This document shows positions 8,201-15,732 of a DNA stretch of 27,790 nt, piece by piece. A model generated the notes under the pieces. The model did no database searches and was not told the DNA's origin. It worked only from the letters and a program-made list of their open reading frames with translations. Each line of letters begins with the position of its first letter. The first letter of the stretch is position 1. Source of the stretch: an uncultured bacterium (GTDB lineage: Bacteria > Bacillota > Clostridia > Oscillospirales > Ruminococcaceae); contig CAJMLV010000036.1 of assembly GCA_905214345.1 (NCBI GenBank), positions 1 to 27,790 of the forward strand, written 5' to 3'. A program made the translations under genes and the position numbers.

Positions 8201-9318
8201 AGATCTTTGAAGAAGAACTTTGCCGCGGCCCCGGTCAGCCGGGACGGGGGGAGGAGCCCCTGTGGCGGCAGGCGGAAGCCGCCCGGGATCACATCCGCCA
8301 GAAGGACCGCAACCTGGGGTCGGAGGATCTGCGGACTTCCCTGGAAAAAAATATGCGGATCGCCAGCACGCTGAATACTTACCGCATAGGAATCCAGCCG
8401 CTGTTTTCCAGTGAGGAAGGCCGGCTGCGCAGCCGCGTCTGTATTGAACTATACCTGGACGGCCAGCGTCTGGATCTGCTGGACTTCATCCGGCGGCTGG
8501 AAGGCCAGCGGGAAGCGGAAGAACAGCTTCTCTCCCGGGAGGATCGCCGCCTGTTCGAGACGATTCTTAACCAGACGATCATTACCAAGCTGAGCCACCG
8601 CATCAACAGCAGCCAGGAGTGGACCCAGCGGATGAGCGGCATTATGGAACAGTTGAATACCTCCATGGGATTGCGGTTCAGCCTTGTGTGGAAGGGAAAG
8701 CCCGCCGACCAGCAGAAAGAGCTGGACACGGGGGAACTGCTCAAGCTGCTGCGCAAGGACCCGGCATTGATGGGGGATGCGGACCGGCAAAAGATCACCG
8801 ACCATTTCCGCGCCAAGATCAACCGTGCGCGGGAACGCTCCCAGATGGAAGCCACCCCAGCCACCTACTCGGAGCTGATGCGGGAGGCCCTGGATTTCCG
8901 GAACTGGTTCACCTTCCGCCTTTTCTACCAGAAGGGCGGTGCGGAAAAGCAGGCAAAAAAGGAACTGACCGATTCCGCCTTCAACAGCTTCAGCGGCGGT
9001 GAAAAAGCCATGGCTATGTATGTGCCGCTGTTTGCGGCGCTGGCCGCCCAGTACATACCAGCGGGCAAAGAAGCCCCGCAGCTGATGGCGCTGGACGAGG
9101 CCTTTGCCGGTGTGGACGAGACCAACATCGAGAGCATGTTTGCCCTGGTCCATGAGCTTGGGTTTGACTATATCATGAACTCCCAGGCACTGTGGGGATG
9201 CTATCCCGCGGTATCTTCGCTGAACATTGCAGAGCTGTGGCGTCCACAGAATGCCCAGATCGTCACGGTACTGCGCTATCATTGGGACGGCCATGTCCGA
9301 AGACTGGAGGAATCATGA
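5290..9318 (+). CDS. jetC: JetC, SMC-like DNA loop-extrusion ATPase of Wadjet (TIGR02680-like)
   Basis: 1342 residues, full length for the family, start ATG at 5290 behind AAGGAGG. The N-terminus (WRMNKLGFVNFWLYDWEEF) leads to Walker A GENGAGKS (residues 34-41), then QSFIPFMLDGDL and the LDSFGSKDRKMSYYLLGEE block typical of TIGR02680. Long Q/E/R-rich coiled coils (about residues 260-570 and 720-1000) flank a globular hinge-like part (about 573-670, YLRERGVPYASFYELVDF…). The C-terminal head has the ABC signature FSGGEK (S1235-K1239) and Walker B LMALDEAFAGVD (D1269, catalytic E1270). All ATPase motifs are intact. JetC dimerises with JetA and JetB on DNA. The stop overlaps the jetD start (ATGA), indicating translational coupling. 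Confidence 0.93.
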   Translation: MQERWRMNKLGFVNFWLYDWEEFLFSEGRLLLRGENGAGKSVTTQSFIPFMLDGDLHPYRLDSFGSKDRKMSYYLLGEEKEESTGYLYLEFIKPEPGLYRTLVVGLRARRSSAVEFWGFCLSDGRRIGSGPEDFALFETKGSQHISLTRQEVHNRFGDGENWVERGSDYKQMVNRMLFGFAEMEQYDRMLRLLIQLRKPKLSKDFSPRLVQMILNDSLQPLSEEDIAPMVNSMEKMDTIQHRLEALGQSLQEARQLRNEYTRYNQYVLGKKGQYYLAARQFTQQRQAEVKSLEDKVALTQKALETARAGRQEAEQQVGELSRQLEVLREGSDLDSTVRCKEECRLQVAQQQKAIDQEQQEERRKQNALDTKERDRLQAKRRCNDQEEELEEAFQELGEQNEELHYPGHPATLQAVDFRQEQPEIARFATRLRKTEEGLRRQEETLGRLDQYQQERDTAAQVLRHAKSQREAAQGTVNAMRDALSEAFAALEEPTQVFCLRHEEVMALFAQVTAYEGLAQEQEMQKILNGALQRLSAPLAQEYAILDRQQKDSQQQLNELAARRRELENQKDLPPARSEAVQATRAYLRERGVPYASFYELVDFAPDLPPQRRALLEAQLADAGILDALVVPPETRKEMPELLAEHPDHFLCPEDMSPAAAPLPLQPEQNLPPWADIDGILSCLSEQPEGHAWFAADGWYRQGVLQGQSVAQQPAGYIGASARRANRERQIQALARQMEEKQQELEEIRERLHQNETAQRQLQHAYEARPTTADLATALDLAARQRDEVERRERILDDCMQQVQQQQKQLADLRAEILPLTRGLPYEQDAATYEQMVDLCEEYREQYRTISEGKEKLELWQSRVLDLDQQLDALSEDLLACTERIRRQQAEQRKTKAALEELERYLAQPEVQALAQKLEELNGALTLAQKQYHDTDTQIQLRQNDLDHQGPDLTRKKRDLENAIGDEETLRQIFEEELCRGPGQPGRGEEPLWRQAEAARDHIRQKDRNLGSEDLRTSLEKNMRIASTLNTYRIGIQPLFSSEEGRLRSRVCIELYLDGQRLDLLDFIRRLEGQREAEEQLLSREDRRLFETILNQTIITKLSHRINSSQEWTQRMSGIMEQLNTSMGLRFSLVWKGKPADQQKELDTGELLKLLRKDPALMGDADRQKITDHFRAKINRARERSQMEATPATYSELMREALDFRNWFTFRLFYQKGGAEKQAKKELTDSAFNSFSGGEKAMAMYVPLFAALAAQYIPAGKEAPQLMALDEAFAGVDETNIESMFALVHELGFDYIMNSQALWGCYPAVSSLNIAELWRPQNAQIVTVLRYHWDGHVRRLEES

Positions 9319-10589
9319 AAGAATCATCCCTGCGAGACTATTTTGCTTCTGCACCCGGTTGGCAGCGGCAGCTGGCCCAGCTGCGCAAAAAATGCCTGGC
9401 CGGCTATGCCGACGGTGTGATCCGGCTGCAGGATGCCACCTCGGAGGAATGCCGTGCCGCCGAAGGGCTTCTGGGCCGCCATTTCGTGCCGCCCCGGCTG
9501 CACTACAAAGTGTCGGATTTTGAAAAAGCCCTGCGGGAAAGCCGCTTTGCGGTGGCCGACCTGGCGGAATTCTGGCGGCAGCTGGACGGAGTGCCGCTGC
9601 TCTCCCACGCCCAGCAGAAGGCCGACCGCCGACAGGAAGTGCACCGCTTTTTTGCCGCAGAAGCGGCTTTGCCCCACGGTGAGGCGGCGCGCAGCTGGCT
9701 GCAGGCGATGGAAGAAGAGAAAAGCCATGGTTTCGGGATTCTGCAGGACCGCATCGGACAGCCCGAGGCCGCCCGGTGGCTGCACTGGGTCTGCTGCACG
9801 CTGGATCGGCGGCAGCAACACGACGAGCCGGAGGAGCTGGCCCTGTGCAGTTATGCCGTCTCCACCGACCCTCACGCCCTGGACGGGAAAAATCCGGCGG
9901 GCAGCCTGCTGCTCCACGCACTGGCGTTCTGGCAACAGGTGCCACTTCCCACCCGCGCCCGCCAGCGTCTGGCGCTGCTGCGCCGCTGCGGACTGATGCA
10001 GGACGATATCTCGGATTTTACCGTGCAGCGTGGCCTGATCCTGACAGGGGCCGACGGCCGGGAACATCCAGCCTGGGCACCATTCCGGCTGGCGGGCAAA
10101 TTCTGCCTGCTCACTTCCTCCCAGCTGGCGGAGGTAAAGGGGGCGTCCAGTCCCACAGGGCGGGCGTATCTGCTGGAAAACCAGATGCTGTTCTCCTCTC
10201 TGTGCCGGCAAAGCGGGCTGCATCACCCGCTGGTCTGCACCTCCGGTCAGCTGAAGGAGGCGTCCTGGCAGCTGTTGGACCTGCTGGCGCAAGGGAATTG
10301 CCAGTTGTATTACGCCGGGGACTTTGACCCGGAAGGACTTTCTATCGCCGATCGGCTGTGGCAGGAATACGGGGAGCGGGTCCATTTCTGGCACATGGAG
10401 CCGCAGGATTACCGGCGGGCCATCTCCGAAAAGAAAATAGAGGGGGAAGGCCGTTTGCGCCAGCTGGAACAGATTACCTGCCCGGCCCTGCGTCCCACCG
10501 CCCAGGCTGTCCTGGCGGAAAGGCACGCCGGCTACCAGGAGGCACTGGCGGAGCAATATCTAGAGGATTTGCGAAATCCGGGAGAATGA
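9315..10589 (+). CDS. jetD: JetD, Wadjet Toprim nuclease (DUF3323/DUF2399, TIGR02679-like)
   Basis: 424 residues from ATG 9315, which overlaps the jetC stop by 4 bases with TGGAGGA upstream. An open frame extends further 5' but inside jetC. The N-terminus (YFASAPGWQRQLAQLRKKCLAG…GVIRLQDATSEECRAAEGLLG) matches the start of TIGR02679 proteins. The C-terminal half is a topo VI-A-like Toprim domain: LLENQMLFSSL with the metal-binding Glu (E288), then PLVCTSGQ and YYAGDFDPEGLSIADRL with the DxD pair D336/D338. These are the residues needed for metal-dependent DNA cleavage. In Wadjet, JetD cuts DNA once the JetABC motor has stalled on a small circle. No downstream terminator is obvious in the 218 bases before the next gene. 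Confidence 0.9.
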   Translation: MKESSLRDYFASAPGWQRQLAQLRKKCLAGYADGVIRLQDATSEECRAAEGLLGRHFVPPRLHYKVSDFEKALRESRFAVADLAEFWRQLDGVPLLSHAQQKADRRQEVHRFFAAEAALPHGEAARSWLQAMEEEKSHGFGILQDRIGQPEAARWLHWVCCTLDRRQQHDEPEELALCSYAVSTDPHALDGKNPAGSLLLHALAFWQQVPLPTRARQRLALLRRCGLMQDDISDFTVQRGLILTGADGREHPAWAPFRLAGKFCLLTSSQLAEVKGASSPTGRAYLLENQMLFSSLCRQSGLHHPLVCTSGQLKEASWQLLDLLAQGNCQLYYAGDFDPEGLSIADRLWQEYGERVHFWHMEPQDYRRAISEKKIEGEGRLRQLEQITCPALRPTAQAVLAERHAGYQEALAEQYLEDLRNPGE

Positions 10590-10757
10590 ACCCTTTTGGG
10601 AGTGCTTATACGGCGATAGGTCATCCCCGATTGACACAGGAGCTTTTGGAGAATCATGTATCCTACAAAAACCTATACTTTTGTACCATTACAAATGAAA
10701 GAATGTGCAACAAAGAGGAACTGGCATCGTACAAAAGACACGAAAAACGCATTTTTC

Positions 10758-10787
10758 TTGATTGAAAACACACGCGTGTGTTATAAT
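10758..10787 (+). promoter_or_regulatory. Promoter of the AlbA-type regulator with a 16-bp palindromic operator
   Basis: -35 TTGATT (10758-10763) and -10 TATAAT (10782-10787) are spaced by 18 bases. The spacer is almost filled by a perfect palindrome, AACACACGCGTGTGTT (10767-10782), which touches the -10 box. A protein bound there would block RNA polymerase, so repression is likely; the adjacent gene product is the natural candidate (inference). Confidence 0.75.
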
Positions 10788-10807
10788 GCGTTTTGGGAGG
10801 TGATCCT

Positions 10808-12460
10808 ATGCAAAACATTGGCTTCAAAGAAGACCTGACGCATGAGTTCAAAAGCGATCGGACCTGTTTGTCTGATGGGGATATCATAGATGCTGTGGTA
10901 GCATTCGCCAATACCGATGGTGGGGATCTTTATCTTGGCGTGGAAGACGACGGAGAAATAACTGGTTTGCACCCGCGCCATACAGATAGCACACAGTTGG
11001 CGGCCCTGATTGCCAATAAGACCGTTCCTCCAGTTTCGGTGAGAGTTGAAATTTTGAGCTTTTCTGTGCCGGTACTAAAAGTTTCTGTCCCCAGAAAAAC
11101 TGCGGTCGTGGCATCTTCCGCAGGAAAGATACAGAGAAGAAGAATCAAAACAGATGGTACTCCGGAAAACGTGCCTATGTATCCCTATGAAATTACGGCA
11201 CGCCTTTCCTCTCTAAGTCTTTTGGATTTCTCTGCACAGCCTGTGGCAGACGCATGCTATGATGATTTGGATCCGGTAGAGCGTGAGCGGTTACGCAATA
11301 TAATACGCACCTACCGTGGCGAACCACAGCTGCTGGAACTTTCTGATGAAGAATTGGATAAAGCGTTACAATTTGTAGTATTGCAAAACGGAAAGGCAGT
11401 ACCCACTTTATGCGGTTTGCTGATGATTGGTAAGGCGTCGGCCATCAAAGCACACGTGCCGACGGCGGAAGCCGCCATTCAGGTTCTGTCTGGTACGGAT
11501 ATCAAAGTAAATGAGTCCTTTCATCTTCCGTTGCTTGCCACGTTTGAAAAATTTCACGCCACTTTCAATGCTTGGAATACAAGCGAAGAGATGGAAATGG
11601 GAATGTTCCGTATTTCCATCCCTGCCTATGATCCGCGTGCTTTTCGTGAAGCATTGGTCAATGCCTTTTGTCATCGCGACTATTCCTTGCTGGGCCGTGT
11701 CCGCATGGCGATTGAGGATGGTGGCTTGACAATTTCCAATCCGGGCGGTTTTATTGAAGGAATTAATGCGGATAACCTTCTGGATGCGGAACCCCATGGA
11801 CGTAACCCGGTCTTGGCAGATGCGATGAAGAGAATTGGCCTCGCGGAGCGTACAGGACGAGGTATCGACCGTATTTATGAAGGTTCGTTGCTTTATGGCC
11901 GGCAACTCCCAGATTATTCTCAATCCAATGCAACCAGCGTCCGCTTGTTAATTCCGAAAGGCCCGGTTGATAAGGCGTTTATCCAGATAGTTTCAGAGGA
12001 GCAGCAACGAATCGGGCACAGTTTGCCAATACACTCCCTCATGATACTGAACGCTTTGAAAGTGTTGCACCGCGCATCCGTCAATGAAATTGCCTCCTTT
12101 TTGCATAAAGATGAAGCCAGAATTCGGTCTGTGCTGGAATCCTTGGCAGAAAGTGGTTTGGTAGACGCAAGTGGGACTGGACGGGGGAGGACCTACCTGT
12201 TAAGCGAAAGATATTATAGACTAACAAAAAAGCCATATGCCTATGTAAGAAGCCATGATATCAAAACGCTTCGCTATGAGGAATTAATTATGGAATTGGC
12301 GGAGCACCAAGGTCACGTTTCACGGGCGGATGTAGTTGAATTGCTTCACGTCACACCCTCTCAGGCGTTCCGACTGCTGCAAAAGTTAGTGAAGGCGGAG
12401 CGCCTGGCCTTAAATGGAAAAGGTGCAGGGGCAAAGTATATTCCAAAGGACAGCGTATAA
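10808..12460 (+). CDS. AlbA_2/Schlafen-type DNA-binding domain plus GHKL ATPase regulator (COG2865-like)
   Basis: 550 residues from ATG 10808 with GGGAGGTGA upstream; a TTG five codons earlier is less likely. N-terminal AlbA_2 domain (residues about 8-130): EFK at 13-15 and FANTDGGDLYLGVEDDG at 33-49, the usual signature. A linker region (about 150-260) follows. Next is an HATPase_c_4/GHKL-like module with REALVNAFCHRDY (near 280), a GGLTISNPGGF stretch, and NPVLADAMKRIGLAERTGRGIDRIYE (near 330-357). Two winged-helix segments close the protein (NEIASFLHKDEARIRSVLESLAESGLV and a second near the end with SRADVVELLHVTPSQAFRLLQKL). It is probably a transcriptional regulator, ligand and targets unknown. 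Its GC and codon use are clearly more AT-rich than jetABCD and the sugar genes, suggesting separate acquisition. It lies 218 bases after jetD with its own promoter. Confidence 0.85.
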   Translation: MQNIGFKEDLTHEFKSDRTCLSDGDIIDAVVAFANTDGGDLYLGVEDDGEITGLHPRHTDSTQLAALIANKTVPPVSVRVEILSFSVPVLKVSVPRKTAVVASSAGKIQRRRIKTDGTPENVPMYPYEITARLSSLSLLDFSAQPVADACYDDLDPVERERLRNIIRTYRGEPQLLELSDEELDKALQFVVLQNGKAVPTLCGLLMIGKASAIKAHVPTAEAAIQVLSGTDIKVNESFHLPLLATFEKFHATFNAWNTSEEMEMGMFRISIPAYDPRAFREALVNAFCHRDYSLLGRVRMAIEDGGLTISNPGGFIEGINADNLLDAEPHGRNPVLADAMKRIGLAERTGRGIDRIYEGSLLYGRQLPDYSQSNATSVRLLIPKGPVDKAFIQIVSEEQQRIGHSLPIHSLMILNALKVLHRASVNEIASFLHKDEARIRSVLESLAESGLVDASGTGRGRTYLLSERYYRLTKKPYAYVRSHDIKTLRYEELIMELAEHQGHVSRADVVELLHVTPSQAFRLLQKLVKAERLALNGKGAGAKYIPKDSV

Positions 12461-12468
12461 AACACAAC

Positions 12469-12509
12469 AAAACACACGCGCGCGATTTTTAACGCACGCG
12501 TGCGTTTTT
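12469..12509 (+). terminator. CACGCG-rich 3' end with palindrome/terminator of the AlbA-type gene
   Basis: Just after the stop come AACACACGCGCGCG (about 12471-12484), repeating the left half of the promoter palindrome, and then AACGCACGCGTGCGTT (12491-12506) followed by further T residues. The second is a 6-bp stem with a CGCG tetraloop and a T tail, so it can act as a weak terminator. It shares the CACGCGTG core with the promoter operator. Confidence 0.5.
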
Positions 12510-12534
12510 GACGTGTTCCATGTGTGTTATACCT

Positions 12535-12752
12535 CTTGACCACCATCCGACCACTCCTTCTTCCCGGCCGGACCCGTTTATCGTTTTTTACGTCCCAACA
12601 TTCTTTTATAACCACCACAAACTGCGCCGGAAGTTGTGCACACTACACAATTTCCGGCGCTGTATCATCGTATTTTGCTGCCCGTCACAGTTCTCCGACC
12701 TGACTACTACGTCCAACTGGACTATGGACGACTGTTTTACAGACAGCTAAAC
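12535..12752 (+). repeat. Interspersed ~219-bp repeat, copy 2
   Basis: Same orientation as copy 1. The hairpin core is at 12624-12660, exactly 89 bases from the element start as in copy 1, so there are no indels in that part. Substitutions are scattered outside the core (for example in the first 60 bases and after the hairpin). The AlbA-type regulator ends 75 bases before it. Between copies 1 and 2 lie jetABCD and the regulator. Confidence 0.85.
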
Positions 12753-13022
12753 TTTAAAATGAGCAAGAATAAACGATTTATCGTTATTTAAATAAAAGCG
12801 TGCGGCCGGGGAAATGAATTTCTCCATGTGAGGCCCAGTATCTAGAAGTTCTTTTTCGAAGAATTCTGACAATCTGCCTTTGGTTGCTCCTCCTGTTTCC
12901 AGGCTGCCTTTTCCCCCTATGGGGCTGAGGCAACGCAAGGAAATCCCCCACGACAGCCTGTCCCCAGATGACGAGCAGCGGCCCCGAGCCCAAAGAGAAA
13001 TAACAGAAGTCCCGGTCCGGGC

Positions 13023-13769
13023 TTACCCCATCAGAGCCGCCAGGCTCTGCCAGTTGGTGGCGATGGTGATGAGCCCTGCTACTCCGATGAAGCCGTAGAC
13101 GCAAACCTTCATCCGGGTGGCGTCGATCTTGTCCACCACCTTGCCGCCCAGGACCGCGCCCAACAGCAGGGCCACGGCGGCCAAAGCCAACAGGGGCAGC
13201 AGGTCGGGGGTGAGCTGGCCTTTCCAGAACCGCATGAGGGTGCCGTAGAGGCTGGTGGTGAAAAAGAAACACTGGATGGTGCCCAGGTATTCCCGCTTGT
13301 CGGGCAGGATGGCCATAAAGTAGACCACCAGCGTCGGCCCGCCGATGCCGAAGAAGGCGTCCACCACGGCGCCAAGGGCGGCGCAGACAAAGGCCGAGAC
13401 TACCCCGGCTTTGATGTAGATGCGTTCCGACCCGTAGAGCAGGAAGACCGACAAAATCACGAGGAACAGCCCCAGCACGGGTTTGAGGGCGTCGGTGTTC
13501 ATGGAAACTGCCTGCTGCAGCGCCAGAAAATAACAGGGGAAATAAAACACCAGGGGCAGCACACAGTGGCGGGACCGGATACTGCGGCGGTAGCGCAGCA
13601 GCACCGAAAGGCAGAGCACGGTGCACAGGCACTGGCTCATGGCCGAGGACTGGGCCACACTGAAAAGCAGCGGGTAGAACAGCATCAGCAGCACTCCGGC
13701 TCCGAAGCCGGTAACGCCCTGTACCAGGCCCGCCAGCAGGGCGGGCAGCAGTACGGCGGCAATGGTCAT
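13023..13769 (-). CDS. TauE/SafE-family membrane permease
   Basis: 248 residues, ATG at 13769 with AGAGG upstream. The protein is strongly hydrophobic with about seven to eight membrane spans. It carries the two family half-repeats: LAGLVQGVTGFGAGVLLM near the N-terminus and AALGAVVDAFFGIGGPTLVVYF near residue 140. TauE/SafE (COG0730) proteins export or import sulfite, sulfoacetate or other small organosulfur or organic anions; the substrate cannot be assigned. It is the last gene of the minus-strand set, but a strong hairpin separates it from the PTS gene, so it may depend on read-through or an unseen promoter. The 270 bases downstream (12753-13022) hold no recognisable gene. Confidence 0.85.
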   Translation of the reverse strand: MTIAAVLLPALLAGLVQGVTGFGAGVLLMLFYPLLFSVAQSSAMSQCLCTVLCLSVLLRYRRSIRSRHCVLPLVFYFPCYFLALQQAVSMNTDALKPVLGLFLVILSVFLLYGSERIYIKAGVVSAFVCAALGAVVDAFFGIGGPTLVVYFMAILPDKREYLGTIQCFFFTTSLYGTLMRFWKGQLTPDLLPLLALAAVALLLGAVLGGKVVDKIDATRMKVCVYGFIGVAGLITIATNWQSLAALMG

Positions 13770-13793
13770 CTACAAAACCTCTTTTCTCAAAGC

Positions 13794-13825
13794 AGACACC
13801 CCGCAAAAGCCTTTGCGGGGTGTCT
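13794..13825 (-). terminator. Strong hairpin between the PTS EIIBCA gene and the TauE-like gene
   Basis: AGACACCCCGCAAA / TTTGCGGGGTGTCT form a perfect 14-bp stem with a four-base loop, 15 bases beyond the PTS stop. The T-run is poor on the minus strand and slightly better on the plus strand. It is most likely the terminator or a 3'-end-stabilising, partial-readthrough hairpin of the glucosidase-PTS operon. Confidence 0.7.
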
Positions 13826-13839
13826 TTCTATCAATTGGT

Positions 13840-15708
13840 TTATCCTTCCACAGTCAGGACCGGGTCCATGGCGGCGGCAGGGCCGATCTTGAGGGGGGTG
13901 ACCGCCTGGTAATCGTCGCTGTTGGTCACGATGACCACTGTTACGGTGGGATGTCCGGCAGCCTTGACGTCTTCGGGGTCAAAGGTCAGCAGCCGCTGGC
14001 CCCGCTTGACCTCGTCCCCCTCTTTGCAGTAGAGGGTGAAGCCCTGCCCGTTCATGTCCACCGTGTCGATGCCCACATGGATGAGTACCTCCATGCCGTC
14101 GGCAGAGCGCAGCCCCACCGCGTGTTTGGAGTCCACCGTCTGGATGACGGTGCCGTCAAAGGGGGCGTAGACGGTGGGGTCATCGGGCCGGATGGCCAGG
14201 CCCTGGCCCAGGATACCGGCGGAGAAGGTCTCGTCGGGCACTTCCTCCATGGGGATGACGGTGCCGGTCAGCGGCGCGTAGAGGGTGTGGGCTGCCGCCG
14301 TGTCGGTGGGATGCAGGTCGGCGTCCTGCGGGGCGGCGGGTTGGGCGGATTTCTTCTTGTCACCGCTGAGCAGGTAGGCCGCCACCAGCGAGATCACAAA
14401 GGCGATGCAGACGGTACCGATGGCCACAAAGATGTTGTTGGGGTCCTCCCCGATGAAGGTGGGCAGGGCGGGCACGCCGGGGCTGGCGATGGCATAGCGT
14501 TTCAGGTGGAAGAGACCGGCGAACAGGCCGCCGCACACGCCGCCCAGCACCACGGCGGGGATGATCTGCTTGTACTTGACGATGATGCCGTAGACGGCGG
14601 GCTCGGTGACGCCGCAGAAGGCGGTGAAGCCGGTAGAAAAGGCAAGTTCCTTGGCGTTTTTGTCGCGGGTGCGCAGGCCGAAGCCGATGGCCGCACCGGA
14701 GCAGGCCAGCACGGCGGCCAGGAATCCGGGGCCACAGACGGTCTCGTAGCCCATTTCGGCCAGCTGGATGGTCTGCAGGGGCGGGAAGATGGCCAGGTGC
14801 ATGCCGAAGAATACAAGGAACGGCTGGATGCCGCCCACAATAGTGGGCACCAGGACGGGCACGTTCTGGTCCAGGAAGGAGATGGCACCAGCCAGGATGC
14901 CGCCGATGTAGGAGCCCAGCGGCGCCAGCACGATCAGCGAGACCAGGGCAGTGACCGCCATGGTGATGAGGGGCTTGAGGATGGCTTTGACCATGTTGGG
15001 GCTGACCTTCTCGGCGAACCGCTCCACAAAGGACATGAAGAGGACCGTCAGGATGATGGGCAGCACCGAGGAGCCATAGTTGTTGAGCTTGACCGGGATG
15101 CCGAAGAAGGATACCGGGTCCCCAGCGGAAACCAGGGAGGTCCAGGTGGGGTGGATGAGCACGCCGCCGATCATGGCTGCCAGGTAGGGGTTGCAGCCAA
15201 ACTTTTTGGCGGAGGAGAAGGCCAGCACCACCGGGAAGAAGTAGAATCCGGAATCGGCGATGAAGTTGAGGATGGTGTATTCCTGGGAATCATTGGGCAG
15301 GCCGAAGACCACCAGGATGGTCAGGATGGCCTTGATCATGCCGGCGCCGGTGATCAGGGGCACCACCGGGGCAAAGATGCCCGAGACAGTGTCCAGGAGC
15401 TTGGCGCTGAGTTTCTGCTTTTCTTCGCCCTCGGAGGGGGCAGGGGCGGCGTCGCCGCCCAGGTCACCGGTGAGCCGGGTCACTGCCTTGTACACCTCGG
15501 CCACGTTGGGGCCGATGATGACCTGGGTCTGGGCGCCCACCACCTTGACGCCCATCACGCCGTCCAGTTTTTCAATGGCTTCCAGCTGGGCCTTGCTCTG
15601 GTCCGCCAGCTGGAACCGCAGCCGGGTCATGCAGTGGAGCACGCTGCGGATATTCTCTTTGCCGCCCACCAGAGGGAGCAGGTCTGCCGCCAGTTTTTGT
15701 ACGTCCAT
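13840..15708 (-). CDS. PTS beta-glucoside-type transporter, fused EIIBCA (BglF/BglP-like)
   Basis: 622 residues, ATG at 15708 with GAAGGAGGA. EIIB occupies about residues 1-90 with the phosphorylated Cys26 (VLHCMTRLRF) and GVMGVKVVGAQTQVIIG. EIIC (about 105-450) is hydrophobic and contains the GVTEPAVYG motif. After a linker comes EIIA of the glucose/Crr type (about 480-622; LYAPLTGTVIPMEEVPD, then MEVLIHVGIDTV with the phospho-accepting His544). It imports and phosphorylates an aryl- or alkyl-beta-glucoside or disaccharide at the membrane, using HPr-P. It lies 24 bases after a 6-phospho-beta-glucosidase gene, which fits the expected product. All three domains look complete, so it could also lend its EIIA to the EIIBC at 20684. 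Confidence 0.93.
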   Translation of the reverse strand: MDVQKLAADLLPLVGGKENIRSVLHCMTRLRFQLADQSKAQLEAIEKLDGVMGVKVVGAQTQVIIGPNVAEVYKAVTRLTGDLGGDAAPAPSEGEEKQKLSAKLLDTVSGIFAPVVPLITGAGMIKAILTILVVFGLPNDSQEYTILNFIADSGFYFFPVVLAFSSAKKFGCNPYLAAMIGGVLIHPTWTSLVSAGDPVSFFGIPVKLNNYGSSVLPIILTVLFMSFVERFAEKVSPNMVKAILKPLITMAVTALVSLIVLAPLGSYIGGILAGAISFLDQNVPVLVPTIVGGIQPFLVFFGMHLAIFPPLQTIQLAEMGYETVCGPGFLAAVLACSGAAIGFGLRTRDKNAKELAFSTGFTAFCGVTEPAVYGIIVKYKQIIPAVVLGGVCGGLFAGLFHLKRYAIASPGVPALPTFIGEDPNNIFVAIGTVCIAFVISLVAAYLLSGDKKKSAQPAAPQDADLHPTDTAAAHTLYAPLTGTVIPMEEVPDETFSAGILGQGLAIRPDDPTVYAPFDGTVIQTVDSKHAVGLRSADGMEVLIHVGIDTVDMNGQGFTLYCKEGDEVKRGQRLLTFDPEDVKAAGHPTVTVVIVTNSDDYQAVTPLKIGPAAAMDPVLTVEG

Positions 15709-15732
15709 GGGTTTTCCTCCTTCATGCCGTGG

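Noticed and set aside
1994..12752. Repeat as a MITE or insertion sequence
   Set aside because: No terminal inverted repeats, no target duplication and no transposase could be found at either copy.
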